Below, in pieces: positions 24,120-36,779 of a stretch of DNA of 64,000 nucleotides (position 1 is the stretch's first letter; each line of letters starts with the position of its first letter). The stretch covers positions 11,218,875 to 11,282,874 of the forward strand of contig OZ234495.1 in the NCBI GenBank assembly GCA_965153455.1, in the 5' to 3' direction. Under the pieces are notes generated by a model that saw only the letters and a list, made by a program, of their open reading frames with translations, made no database searches and was not told the origin of the DNA. A program made the translations under genes and the position numbers. This DNA comes from Sphagnum compactum (taxonomy: Eukaryota; Bryophyta; Sphagnopsida; Sphagnales).

Positions 24120-27100
24120 TGAACCTTGATAAATTATTAGGCCCAAATACTACCTTCCTTGTATTTAAGGATCATTAATCCCTACCTAAACATTTTTGTT
24201 ATTATAGTGGATTTTTTTTTAAACACATCTCCCAACATTGTGATTATGATACATTAAATACAAATAGCCCCAAATGACATTGTTTTAAATTAGATCTTGA
24301 ATGTTCCTCATTAATCATACCTATCCAAAATTTGAGCTACAAAACTATCAACCCTTCTACAAGCAAAAGTTCAACAAGTAAATAATAAATAGATTTTGCC
24401 AAATTAATAGCTCTTTGATATGAAGTGCCTAAGCTCAGAACTCAAATGATTTTGCCACATTTTTAAGTAATTTGATGTTAAAGACGAAATGAAACACAAA
24501 GATATCAACACACAAGCACTTCATCACAATGGCCACAAACACATCATTAACATTGAACATTGCATCAATGCATATGTGACATTGATGGGATTGAAAACAA
24601 GAGCATACATACATTATCACTCATGTAGATCTAAAACATCTTCATGTTCATAAATGCTTTCAAATTCCTTTTCCAATTATTTCACCAAATTTGCTTCAAG
24701 TTCAAATGCCTTTTCCATGTTCGTTGAAATCTTGTAACCATATTTTGAATTGTTGGGTCAGTTTTTGTTCACAAAAATTAGTCTTTCAAGATTATCAATT
24801 TGTAGCTTACATTGGAACAAACTTATAAGTATACCTACAAGTGAAAAAATATTTTTTATTTCAATTTGAGACCTGTCCTTATTCAGCCAGTATTGGGGAT
24901 ACACCATTCCCATGGCATTCATGATTTTGTGATTTGGAAATCTACGTTGCAATTTTGGAACCAAAATTGTGGTTACATCTATGCATGTAACTTAGACCTT
25001 GGCCACCACTACAGTTACATCTTTTCGGCAAATTGGATGACAAGAACCATCAACAACTTGAGTGCATGCACATCATAAATTTTGTCACAATTTTTCATTC
25101 CAAGATTCTTAGCTAGATGTGCAGGATCATATTACCACTCTAGAGGTAGATGTTCATTTGAGTGGTTGATCAAAGACTTGAACACATCAAAAGCCATATT
25201 TTCAAAGTGTGAGTATGGATTAGTGTACAACTTGAACAACTTGGCCTTTGTAAGCTGGACAACATCCACAAATTCAGCAATGAAAACATCTTAACGCTAC
25301 GCAAACTTGATCAAAGTATGCACCTTGATAATGAGAGGAATTTGTGTAAAGATTTTTGTTTCTTGTGCAAATCCTCTTGTTCTTGTTATGGGATGCATAT
25401 TCGTAATAAAACCACCCATCGACAACAACATTAGTGTGGTAACAATTACCTTGTGGCAACCAACATGTTTTTGGAGAGTATCCACCTTAGGTGGAAAAAC
25501 TTATCCTTTTTTAAAATTGTGGAACAAACAATAGATTTCATTTGAAGTTTTGGTGTCACAAAGTTTGTTCTACAAAGTTTTGGCAAGTTGGTCCCAAAAC
25601 TAATTGAGCCCAAGGAAATCTTGTAGCTCATGTGTCTTGGAAAACCCTATACTTATCATATGACTTTCTAGGTTTCTTGAGAAGTGGTTTGATTGCATTG
25701 GAACTACCAAGTTTAACTTGATGAAAGGATGGGAAAAAAAACCTAACATTGAATCGTATCAAGACACATTCAAAATATAAATTGGAGACGGAATCAAGAT
25801 GTTAAAATTTGGACCCATGAAGAATAGTAAACTTACCTTCATTTTCATTGTTTTAACATAAATGTTTATTGAATTTGGGTGCTAGGGGGCTTACACCATC
25901 AAAGTTCATAATCAATAATTCATTTTAGTTGCATAAAAATAACAACTTAACAACATAATATTGTTATTCATAAAAATAATGAATGATATTGCAAATGCAC
26001 AAAAGAAGATAGGTGTATTAATTTAATATTTTTATTCATTGCACTCCAAAATTAAAAGCTTTTATAATTTCACAAAATCATCAAGAATGGTTTTTTATGG
26101 TTTCAATAAATGAACAAAAAAACAACATTTTATCAAACAAATAAATGAAATTTATTTGTCTTCAAATGTTTTCATTCCATGTTATAAAATGAAATTTCTA
26201 TGTAAAAAACTTGAATATTTCTTTTTTTGAATTAAAGTCAAAAATGTAAAAAAAATGTTATACATAAAAAAAAATTAGTTGCATCACGAAAAACCATATC
26301 CTTATTCATCATTATATTGTTTTTGACATTAGGCATAAGTGCATAATAATTGTACATGTAAGTCCCAAGATCTATTAAGAGTTATGTAACCATGTGTCAC
26401 ATGCCCTTGCATGTCCTGCAAAAATTTCAAATTTATGTGAATAGTTGAAATTTCATTTTACATCAATTGTACATCAATTGTAAAGGACATTTAATTGCAT
26501 GGTAACATTTGACTTTGGCAAATACAAGTTTTTATAATTTAAGCTTTAAAAAAGAGGAGGTTTATTGTGAAGGATTGACAATATAATGACATTGGTAATA
26601 TAATGTATACATTGTTTCAATCTCGCTTTAGAATTCCATTTTCAATTAAATATATAGTTTGCAAATGATGTGATATTTATTCTTGGCTATAATAGAGTTG
26701 ATGACTAATCACACCATAGTTGAATTACAATCTATAATATTGGAACAATAGTCTTTATATAGTGAAATCCTAATCACATATATGTAGTTATATTACCAAA
26801 AACAACAAAGTTGATAATTATTTGCAACAAAGTTGGATATGCCAACTAATTGTTGCCATGATAACAACTAACGATTGCCATAGTAATAATGCATACACAT
26901 GGCATGACTTTACATGTTAAAATCATATGTTGATTGTAGGGTAGGTGTTTTCAGCGACTTTTGTGTAATTCCCTCACAAAATCAAAACACATTGATGATG
27001 ACTGCAAATATAGGGAATATTCAAATTAAATAGGGATTCATTTTGCAACTAATATGTAATTATCATAAAACTTTTGAATTTTTGATTCGATGTTTTATTT

Positions 27101-27809
27101 TTTAATGTTTTATATTTGCATAAAATAAATGTAACATAGTTGGACATTAATTGCACTGAACATTTAGTTGCAGGGCAATGAAGTTTTTGTGGACATAATT
27201 TCTCATAATGATAACTTTGTGTTTCCTCCGCCACTATTGAAGGCACCTAATGTCTTTTGCATCAACAAGGATCTTTTTAATCACAACAACTTTCAACTAA
27301 CATACTCCTTTGTTGGCTCATTGCTAGAACTTGCCATCTTAAATATGTTTATTCCACACCTTGCATCTATATGCATGATAACAAATTGTAAATTGACAAA
27401 ATAAACAAAAAGGTAGTGGATGCAAGTGTTCATATGTCATAAGCATGACAACAACTAGAAGACAAAAGGATTTCCAAAAACCATGAACAAAACCATGACA
27501 AAGGCAAGCCTAGTTTTAAGTCCAAATCATGCAACATGAAAACCAAGAACAAGACACAAGATGTGCAAAACATGAGTTCAAACAAAACTTTATTCCCATA
27601 AATATGAAAACATGAACATGAAAGGAACGTAAAAAGGTTGTGGTGCAATATCATACCCAAAACTAATGTTGAATAAACTAAAAGTAGCATCAAGGGAACT
27701 ACGTTTATTTGTACATTGTTAAGGACCTAACTCAAGGAATAATACTTCAAAACATTTCAAGGATTCTTTTGTTTGTAGTGATGTTGGAAGTGGAGTTGGC
27801 AATGATGCT
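24120..27809. other. Intergenic DNA, no gene seen
   Basis: Long AT-rich stretch. Short frames on both strands (for example 24866-25078, 25307-25534, 27168-27404) overlap one another on opposite strands and show no conserved residues. No RNA gene found. Confidence 0.5.
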
Positions 27810-27880
27810 AACATTGATGTTAAACATGATGCTGACATCGATGTTAAACATGATGTTGATTATGATGTTAGGGATGTCAT
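27810..27880. repeat. Short tandem repeat, 24-bp unit
   Basis: Units built on GATGTTAAACATGATG start at about 27811 and 27835, followed by a decayed third (GATTATGATGTTAGG). Translated, they give low-complexity Met/Leu/Asp runs, not a protein domain. Confidence 0.6.
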
Positions 27881-30800
27881 CCATGACATCATAACACTTG
27901 ATCAACATTGGGATCAATGACCCTGAATCATAATCCTTCACAAATTCAATCCCCTATTGAAAGTTAATGAAAAAGAGAAGGTGAAGGTTTTTGTATCGTG
28001 GATTTAGCAGAAAAACAAAACATGTTATAAGTTTTTATGGGTTCAAACATTTGTAAAAATGACAAAAAAGGAAAAAAATCACAAATCATTTTTAAACAAA
28101 ATATTCACACCCAATTTTACCAATTTATCATCATTCCCATTAGTCACATGTCATCATTTAATATGTTATCTAGTATAACCCAAGTGGTCATGTCTATTCA
28201 AAACTTTAAAACTATTGTAATTGTTACATGAAAAAATCACTCAACAACCAATGTTTACATGGTTAGTTTAATACACATAAAAATACAATAAGAAAGAATT
28301 TTTCTACACCCATTTGCATAGTTCCTACCATGTTAATGGTGAAGGAACATGACTAATAACATGAGGCCTTGTTTAACAACTATAGCATAAAATAATTGCC
28401 TTTCAATAAAGTAATGCATCTTGAAACATTACAACTTTATTGACAAACCTTCAACAACCCAAAAAAAAAATTCCTACCAAATGTTCAACAACAAAGAGGA
28501 ATTAGGGCTTAAATTGGAATTTCCAAATTACAAAACAAGAACTTGATTCCCATGTTGGTAAGTAACCTAGCTCTACAAAAACCATCTCTTGTAGATAAAT
28601 TAAACAATTAATTCCTCATAAAAGAAGTGCAAGGCATATTTAAGAAATAAGAAAAAACCTACTTGATGAAACCTTAAATGATTCAGTTAGAATTGGAATT
28701 TTTGACATTACAATTTTGGATCATTGTCCACAAATCTAGAACACATTGCACATTGAAACATTGGCACTCAATATGTTATGCTTATTTGAAAAGTTTGAAG
28801 GACTTTTTGTCAAAAAATTTCTATTTCAAAAACCACTAGGAGTTTGCATGATGCATTATACATGTGTGGCATGTAACTTAACTAGGGATAATTCTATTAT
28901 CTATAGAGATGGGTCTGCAAAGGTATTTTGCTCTATGGTTGTAAAAACAACTACTAACAAGATTCTTGGGGTGGAGAAATATGGTTCCCATGACTTTAGT
29001 GAAAAAATTCCAACCTATGAACCATCAATACAATAATAGCAATCGGAACCAGACAATACAAAGAAAAAAATCCTTACTTGGCATTGATTGCAATGATGAC
29101 AAATGACATGAGAAAAAAATGAGTTTGAAACTTCAAACCTTGATATAAAAACAACAACATATGCTTCTTGGAACACAAGTGATCAAATTGATTATCAAGA
29201 TTGATGATGTTATGGTGCTTATGTTGTAAATTAGCCATTATTCTACTTTTGGAACCACTGAATTGATCGAATTTATTTAGAAACAATGTTTCACCAAAAA
29301 TCCAACAAGTATCATAACCATGTGCATTAACCAATGTTCCTAAGAATGATGCAAGTGCAAAGGATGTTATAGACAATGTTGAGGACCAGGTGGAGCAAAG
29401 TTTATTTGTTTCAAGTTGTAACTTTCTAGGACCATTTTCTAAATTTTGTGAAATTTCTCAAAATTTGAAAATATAGGTTCACTAAAAATCAAGGACCAAT
29501 AAACAAAAAAATACCCAAAAAAAAAAGATTAAAAACAACCACAAATAGAGAGGTGGGGGAAAATTCCGTAAAGCATAAACTTTAATCACAACTCACATAA
29601 AATTTGAATGGAAAAAAATGACCCAACAAAAGTGCAACATAAACTTGGTCTTGATGGGAGTTGATAGTTTTTGTGTTCACAAATTTGCATTGATACATGC
29701 AGCGGCCTATATCCTTGGCCCACTCTTGATGCCTTTTCTTGGATTTTTTGGGCCAAAAGATGCATTTTTGGAAGTTGCTTTAGGCAAATTTTGATCAACA
29801 TTTTATGCAAATTAGAAAACACCTCTAATTCATATGTTGTTTCACATTGGCATGCTCAAAACATGTACCTTGGAATGGCTTCTCTAACCCAAACTTTCAT
29901 AATTAACCATTGAATTTTTTAGTTGTCATTGTTCCCAAAGTAAAGCCTTCATCCTTTCAATGCCATGGCCTACTTAATTGTTTCAACAACCTTGAACAAC
30001 CCAATTGTGATGTGTTTGGGCTACCAATTTGCATTCAAAAAATTGACCACAATGCAAAGACATCATAGGCACCCATTGACATCCACAAATCAATGGGTTT
30101 CCTCATGGCAATGATGTCATTAGCCTTGAAATACATAATCAACCACTTTCAAATCTTATTTTTTGAGCAAACATTGAAGGACCTTCACTACCACATTGTA
30201 GCACACAATGCAGTGCATGACCTTGACATTGATAAGGTCTATAGGTGCACCATTGTTCACACAAAAACACCTAGGTGAAGGAAGTGTGGTTTTAGGGATT
30301 TCAAAACTTAATTTGCATACGTAGGTTTTCGAGAAGGTCAATTGTAACAACAAAATGATTATTTTCAATTTTGCTTTAAAATGTCACAGTTGCAAGCACC
30401 TTTAGTTTTTGCTCATGTGCGCCATTGGCATTTGATGAATTTGGTGCACTTGCTAATGCATTAACAATTCCATTGTTTTCAATAGCTATAGGCAATGTAG
30501 CAAACAATTCATCAAGGTATTTGCCATTGTTGAAATCCATGTATATTTTTGAGCACCATAAACTTACATGGTGTTGTTGTGACCTAAACTTGCAAGTTCT
30601 AGTTATTCAACAATTCTAGTTCATAAATAACTATAAATGACAACAAAACAAAAAAAGACAATTTGCAATTCGTGCTGCATCTTGCAAATCAACAATTTTA
30701 TAGGTGACAAGGAACAAAAGCCCTTTGAACTTTCACCTTCATAAACACACAATGCAAAACACATCTTAAACCTTAAACCAATGTTTGTCATCACAAATTC

Positions 30801-32535
30801 ACATAGATACAAAAAACACAAAGGTTTGGATTTAAGATTCATACTAAGGTAGATAGGTTGAACAAACACTAAGAATTCAAGTGAGGTCGAATCTTCAAAC
30901 ATTGTTTTTTTACTTCTGAAACTAAGATAACAATTGTAGCCCTCCACCTAATGCTTGCAAAATCACAAAAATTGCTCAATTTGATAAAGGAATGGGGAAT
31001 ATATGGGGTGTTTGGTGTAAGGGGGTTCAATGTTTGGTGATGATTGCAATAAAGCAAATTAGGATTTCAAGTTTAAAATCTTTGATCGTTGCATCTTTGT
31101 TTCATGAATACAAAGAAGTTTTGTAAAGCCTTGGTTACCTCACCCATCAATTTTTAAATTATTCAAAATGGAATAAAAATGAGGAAAATATGGGGTTCAA
31201 ACTAAAAAGGGGTCCACAACTATTTTTTCAAATTTTTTGAAACAAACTATCAATCATCCTGATCTTGTGTTTTCTATAGTTCTCTTTATTTCTAATGCTT
31301 GAAGAAAATTTGTAGCCCTCCAATTTACATGGTCAATGACACAAATTTTTCACAATTTGGTTAAGGAATGAAAAAAATATTGAAAAATGTTTGATGATAA
31401 ATACATGTTCAATGATGGGCAATTCTACCCTAGCCTTCAAAAAAAATTTCATTGCAAACATTCAATGTTCCTCATGCAAGCTTCAATGATGATAAAAAAA
31501 AGTTCTTTGCCATCATCACCATTGTTACTCACAACTAAACCACATTGAAAGAATTGGCCACAAAGGCTTACACACCAAACCTGTTTTCAAATGAATGTGA
31601 AAAATTTCTAATTGACAAGTCTCTCTTCTTCCACAATTCTCTTGACAACTCACCTACAATAGTTCCTTCCCTCTCTTGGCAATTTTTTTCAATGTTCACA
31701 TCTGACAATTAAGTGAACATATACCCAAATATATAATTGATGAGGTCCGTTCATGTTCATGATAACTACCCAACTTTAGTTAGAACCTACTAATAACAAA
31801 CCACTTAAACAAATCAATATATATATGTGTGTATAGATATATCAGATTGTGTTATGACTTTTGTTAGCCTCAACATATTGAGCAAAAATGTTAAGCCACA
31901 ACCATTTTAGTGAACCTTACCTCATCCAAACATGTTGTGCAATGTGTTAGTGGGGATGCTCTCACATCATATTTGTAGCATCCAATAAGAGACTTTTAAA
32001 CAAACAATATGATGTGTATTTGTTGGAGATCTCTGGTTTGGGGCGGGGGACCCATCATAGTACTGGGTTATCACATGGGTTATCACATGGACATAATGGG
32101 CCAAAGGCTAATTGTTCGTATAAAGGCCCCCAAAATTTGGGAGGGTCTCACTAAAATAGTGGGTATGTGGCCATTTAAAAAATGGAGATGGACGCTTTTG
32201 TACCTGTCTTTTTTGAGTGAAGATGTTGGTTTAAAGGTAAAATTGTAGGGAACTTCTGTGGGCCATCTAAGGCCCTTGGATACCCCCCTCTTCCCCTTGT
32301 CCCAGGCTGATCATTTTGGGAATGACTCCTCTCCTCCCTCCTCAGGCCTTTCCCTACACATCTCCTCCCCAGTAACTAACTGACCTGGGTTTCAAGGCCT
32401 GATATCAGGCCAGATTTGTCCTTTCCAGAGCAAATCTTGTGAGTCCCCCAAAAGGAGCTGGGAGGGACCCATTCTGTCTTTGGCACCAAAATAAAGCTAT
32501 GATGGACAAGCATGCACATTCAACAGAGTAAGTTA
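27881..32535. other. Intergenic DNA, no gene seen
   Basis: Mostly AT-rich without coding signal. 32020-32510 is less AT-rich, holds a 13-bp direct duplication (GGGTTATCACATG near 32063) and a perfect 16-bp palindrome GGCCTGATATCAGGCC at 32396-32411, and is probably part of an unidentified repeat. A TA/TG-rich patch lies at 31820-31845. Confidence 0.5.
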
Positions 32536-32690
32536 TAGTACCCCAAAAAAAAATACCCTTCCATGATTTACAACCTCCAAGTTGAACCAGTGATTTTATT
32601 TTATTTTATTTTTCAATTTTGTGACGTAGGTGAAGTCACGATCATTGATAAGATGGTTTATAGCCAGATTGGCTATAAAGAAAATGAAAG
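32536..32690 (-). repeat. TAGCCA-type dispersed repeat, copy 3 (inverted)
   Basis: On the minus strand, TAGCCAATCTGGCTA (32665-32651) is followed by GTCACAAAATTGAAAAA (32625-32609), matching TAGCCAAATCTGGCTA and ACATCACAAAATTGAAAAA of copy 1 in order. Confidence 0.55.
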
Positions 32691-32869
32691 TAAAAAATTT
32701 AAGCATCCCTATAACCTAGGTAACTAGTAGCATCATCTAATTCTAAGACCATTACAAGAAAAAAAGAAAAAATTCCACATTGGGAATCACAACTCAACAA
32801 GAAACAAAACTCCTTAGCCTTTTTGGGAGTCTTGTTAATCAAATTGAGCATTCAACTCTGCTCAATCTT

Positions 32870-33880
32870 AATATAATCCGAGGCATACCTTGCCAAATCA
32901 AATATCTAACCTAATGGTCTCCAAGCTTCTTATGTTCAAAGACTTTGTTGTTATGATCCATCCAGATAGTCTAAAGCACAAAACCCCTCAAGCATCACCC
33001 TACATTTATAAACTGTTTCAATATCTTAGGATGGTCCTCATCACCAAAGAGGTATTGACCTGTAAGCAATCCCTCCAAGGACCCAAAGGAAATGGATTGC
33101 ATCTAAATCTACTCATGATGGTTAGAGCCTGAAACCATGCATGTCTTGCTTGATTACATTCAAAAAATATGTGTGGAAAAGTTTTTTCTACACATAAGTC
33201 ATAGCAATGACATGCTATATCAATGAGTTGGTTAGCCTTACCCCTCCATGTGCTAATAACAATGGCCTTGTGATATGAGGACAATATGAACCCACTTTCT
33301 TTTTGAGACCGTCAGCAATGTTCAAACTTCTTTTTCATAATGTAAAAATGTTCTCCAAAAAACATCCTACCACTTGTTTGTGATAGGTTTTGACATTAAT
33401 AGGAAGCCCATGGAATTGGGTAGCTCAAATGAATGGCTTCCTATTGTGAAAAAGAGGGATATCTAGTGGAATTGTTAAATTCCTAGTCTCCTTGGTGTAT
33501 TGTGAAGAGAACCTAACAAATGCCTAGAAGACAATTTAAATCGCCTTGTTCATCAAACAACACAACCCATTTTTCAACTCTGTACATATAATCTCCTTGT
33601 CTGAAAATCACACCCCATTTGTCTTCCAATTAAAGTCAAGTTGTATATGTTCCATCAAGCCACGATACAATTCAAAGTATTGCTCTTGAACAAACCCCTG
33701 TGATGACTTTGACAATTTGTATTGGTTGTTTATTATGCCTTCCAAAAATTAAGGTTTGATGGTCTATGTTAATCACCTTAGCAAGCCTCCCAAGATGGTT
33801 TCCAACTGCAAAAAGTGAGATATTTGGTGGATCAAATATTCGATCCCAGCACATCATTATGAAAACATGGAATTGGGTGG
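32870..33880 (-). pseudogene. LINE retrotransposon fragment (reverse-transcriptase zinc-binding end)
   Basis: Minus-strand translation of 33284-33018 gives CYDLCVEKTFPHIFFEC followed by NQARHAW, the Cys-His pattern of the zf-RVT domain found after the reverse transcriptase in plant LINE ORF2. Upstream (about 33700-33560) LMEHIQLDFNWKTNGV then a stop, and downstream (about 32970-32930) TIWMDHNNKVFEHKK, fit the same protein end. Stops and frameshifts interrupt it, and the polymerase core is absent. It is a dead 3' fragment. Confidence 0.7.
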
Positions 33881-34610
33881 CTCAGATGTTCAGAATAGTA
33901 CATCTTCTTATGCCAAAATTGTAGCCATCGATTACTAGGTAGTGTTCTCAATGAACACTGGTGGGATCTCATTGAGAATCAAAGCCAATGTAGTAGAACT
34001 AGTTCTCAAGTTCAAGTACTTATCTGCCTTGAGCCTGTTCGAGGTGGTTGAAGAAGGTACAAACATATATATGCATTTGATGGCCTCCCCCACCCATGTA
34101 CTACTCTATGTACTATGTACCTTGGAGATTTTGATCAAATTCATGAGTGTTGGTCTGAAGCAGGCAAGTGTCTAGACTCTAAACTATCTAAGGTCAGTCA
34201 TATCTACTACAACTACTTTTGTTGAATTTCTTTTGGAATACTTTGGATTCAGTTCCTTTCTTCATGTCCTTCTTTGTTGTTGTTTCACTTGTAATAAAAA
34301 GTCTGCAAGGCTTTTTTGTTTGTCATCCTTTGCAAAAGCTTCAAGATGAAGCACTGAAACTGAAAGTATTGATCAATTTCGGTTTTTGGCAGGGGCAAAA
34401 AGCACAGCAACTATTGTTAAACACTTAAATTTACTCATGGGCAAACTCTTTTCTTTTTATTTCTCCTAGCCAAATTCATGAAGTTAACAACTATGTCCGT
34501 TCAACCAGATGCTTTACATCATTTTTTCATGGCTTACATGGAGATTTAACTCCCTGTTGACGAAGAACCAGTAAGCATGTTATCCAGCCCCCATGAACAA
34601 TGAAGTGTAT
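33881..34610. other. Intergenic DNA, no gene seen
   Basis: Composition becomes less AT-rich. Short frames such as 34219-34428 are hydrophobic but show no recognisable motif. Confidence 0.45.
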
Positions 34611-34612
34611 AG

Positions 34613-34708
34613 GGTAAAGCCCTCACCTGCAGGCTTTACCAGAATCAGGCTCACACTCGAGTTTGTGCTGGCCCAATTATGATAAAGCCCAAGGCTGAGG
34701 GCTTTACT
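34613..34708 (+). repeat. Hairpin repeat, copy 3
   Basis: Outer arms GGTAAAGCCCTCA (34613-34625) and TGAGGGCTTTACT (34696-34708) pair at 12 of 13 positions. Inside are two further short palindromes: 34613-34640 (ending GGCTTTACC) and 34683-34706 (TAAAGCCC...GGGCTTTA). Total size 96 bp, against 105-107 for the other copies. Flanks after the hairpin do not align with copies 1 and 2. Confidence 0.65.
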
Positions 34709-35868
34709 GAGCTAAAGATCTGTTTTAATTTTATTTGATATTTAGCATGTATCAAGGGAAAAAAACAGCAAATTTTATATATATATATCACAAACTTGTC
34801 CTCTCCATGTATTTATGTCTTTATAATATTTCATAATGAATGTGTTCAAAATTCAATGTTGATTAAGTGCTAATAAGTTATTGACATATTGTTAAAGTTA
34901 TCCGTAAAGTCAGCAAAGACGGCACCGGACCCCTGTTTGGTCACATAGGGGACGAGATTTCCAAAAACAGGGAAAAAAAAAAACGTACACTGGGTTTCAA
35001 CGGGGCATGAAACTGAGTTTGGTGCTAAACTGAGTTTGCCTTGTCCTTTCTTTTTCTGAACGCTTTCAACCAATCACTACTGCTGCTATGTGTACTGTAG
35101 CTATAAATGTTCTCGAGCCTGGTGCATTTAATCCTCAGTCTCAATATTTCATACCCATATTTAATAAAATTTCATGATTTTGCGGACAACAGTGGCTGAA
35201 GGAAGGGATGCAGCATCAAATGAGGGGTTGCGACTTAGGCCCAATAGGGCATGACTTTATGAATAACTCTATTGTAATACGATGTTTTGATCGTCACAAT
35301 GTGTACAATGTAATCACAACATCATACCAGCGATTATTTCAACATTTAGTTCACTTAATTTTGAACACATTGTTAAAATATTGCAAAAGCACTAAAACCT
35401 TGTGAAGACAAGTTTGTGATGATCATGGTGTTTCAAAAAATGAAATGCCTGCTCTTGTGAGTACTCTGTCTTTTGCAAAGGCCCTCGGGTGAGGTGCCTT
35501 CTGATTACACCAGAAAGAAAAGATCGGGGCAGGTCTTTACTCTTTACATCAGGAGAATGTAACAAACACCAACAGTTACTACCAGAAAATATTTTTTTGG
35601 GGGAAAACGAAGACAGAAAAATCCCTTTCATTAAGTAGTTAGCTTTGGAATGCAAAGAGTGGGGGGAACATTTAGAGAACAATAGTAATAAGACTCTGCC
35701 AGCACAAAAAATAATCAACATCTGTCTCCTTGCTATTGGCCATCCAGTACCTGCTTAAGTAGTAGGTACAAGGTAGGTCATAGTGTCCGAACAAATATTA
35801 ATGGTGTCCATTTATAGGAGGCCCCAGTAAGGGTACCACATACCCAGATTGGTGACTAAGAGGTTAAA
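34709..35868. other. Unassigned DNA with a promoter-like patch
   Basis: Near 35070-35115 a CCAAT word (CAACCAATCACT) is followed about 30 bases later by CTATAAATG, a plausible CCAAT/TATA arrangement, but no gene follows. Possibly an LTR remnant related to the hairpin element. Otherwise no coding signal. Confidence 0.35.
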
Positions 35869-36198
35869 TCAGCAAAGGGTCCTTATTGCAGGCAGTACAG
35901 AAGTAGTGTTCTTTTTTCTTCCCTGGCTGACCAATACGCCTCTGCGGGTACCCAGACAAACTTAGGGCCGGTGAAATGCACATCTTCGGCTTTTAACTAG
36001 TGTCCATTACAGGCCCAAAACATGCATAACAAGGGACCAATATGTGTCTAGAGCTTGTGTCGAATGTATACATATCTGTGTGTCTTGGCATTGTTGACCT
36101 TTTTGAGAAATGATATGGATCGGGCTAAGGGCAGATAAGGAAAAAAGAAGCAGGCAGTACTTTTGTCCAGGCAGCGTGCAATAAGGACCCTTTGCTGA
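35869..36198. repeat. MITE-like element with 22-bp perfect inverted repeats
   Basis: The 22 bases at 35869-35890 (TCAGCAAAGGGTCCTTATTG, then CA) are exactly complementary to 36177-36198. Imperfect pairing extends outward to GTGACTAAG (35852) and CTTAGTGAC. Just inside, GGCAGTAC occurs near both ends. The 286-bp interior has no coding frame. The size and perfect arms suit a MITE; no target duplication could be fixed. Confidence 0.6.
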
Positions 36199-36640
36199 CT
36201 TAGTGACTTCCAATTGGTGGTGGAGCAGAAGTCATGATCCATGTGGGATTACAAATTCTAACTCTAAGGCAACTTTTGGTTTATTCTTACATTCAGATCT
36301 CTCAGACCTGGCACAATACATCCACAATCAACTAATAAATTGTCCACATTCAACTATATATGTTATCAGTTGGCCAACAGTTACATCCAAATATCTGGTT
36401 GATGTGATGACACAATTCTGTTACCTGTCTGTTCAAAATGAAGCCTTTATAAGACAAGGATAAAAATGACGTTCAGAGCATCTCCACCCAGAGCAGAAAA
36501 ATTGACCTTTTCACACTATTTTGGATGAAGTATAGCAATCAAATAGTGTGAAACTCAGTTTGAGCCTGCAACCGCAGCTTCACTGGTGCTGAGTATGTGA
36601 CCCTGCAAAAGAAAATGACAAGAAAAGTCGAAACATGCAG

Positions 36641-36776
36641 GTTTGGTTCAGCACATGGTTTTGGCCCTGTATTTTTGGACAAGATGCTAAGGCTGATAAA
36701 AAGGCATGGCTGGTACAGGCACTGCAAATGTCAAAACCTGCTGTTGTTGATTGGCTAGATAGTTTAATTGGACCAG
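36641..36776 (+). other. Exon-like stretch of unknown gene
   Basis: Between an acceptor-like ACATGCAG and a canonical GTGAGT donor, one frame stays open for 136 bases (residues include DAKADKKAWLVQALQMSK and VVDWLDSLIG). The surrounding DNA is less AT-rich than the intergenic norm. I recognise no family, and no neighbouring exons could be chained, so this may be a gene fragment or chance. Confidence 0.2.
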
Positions 36777-36779
36777 GTG

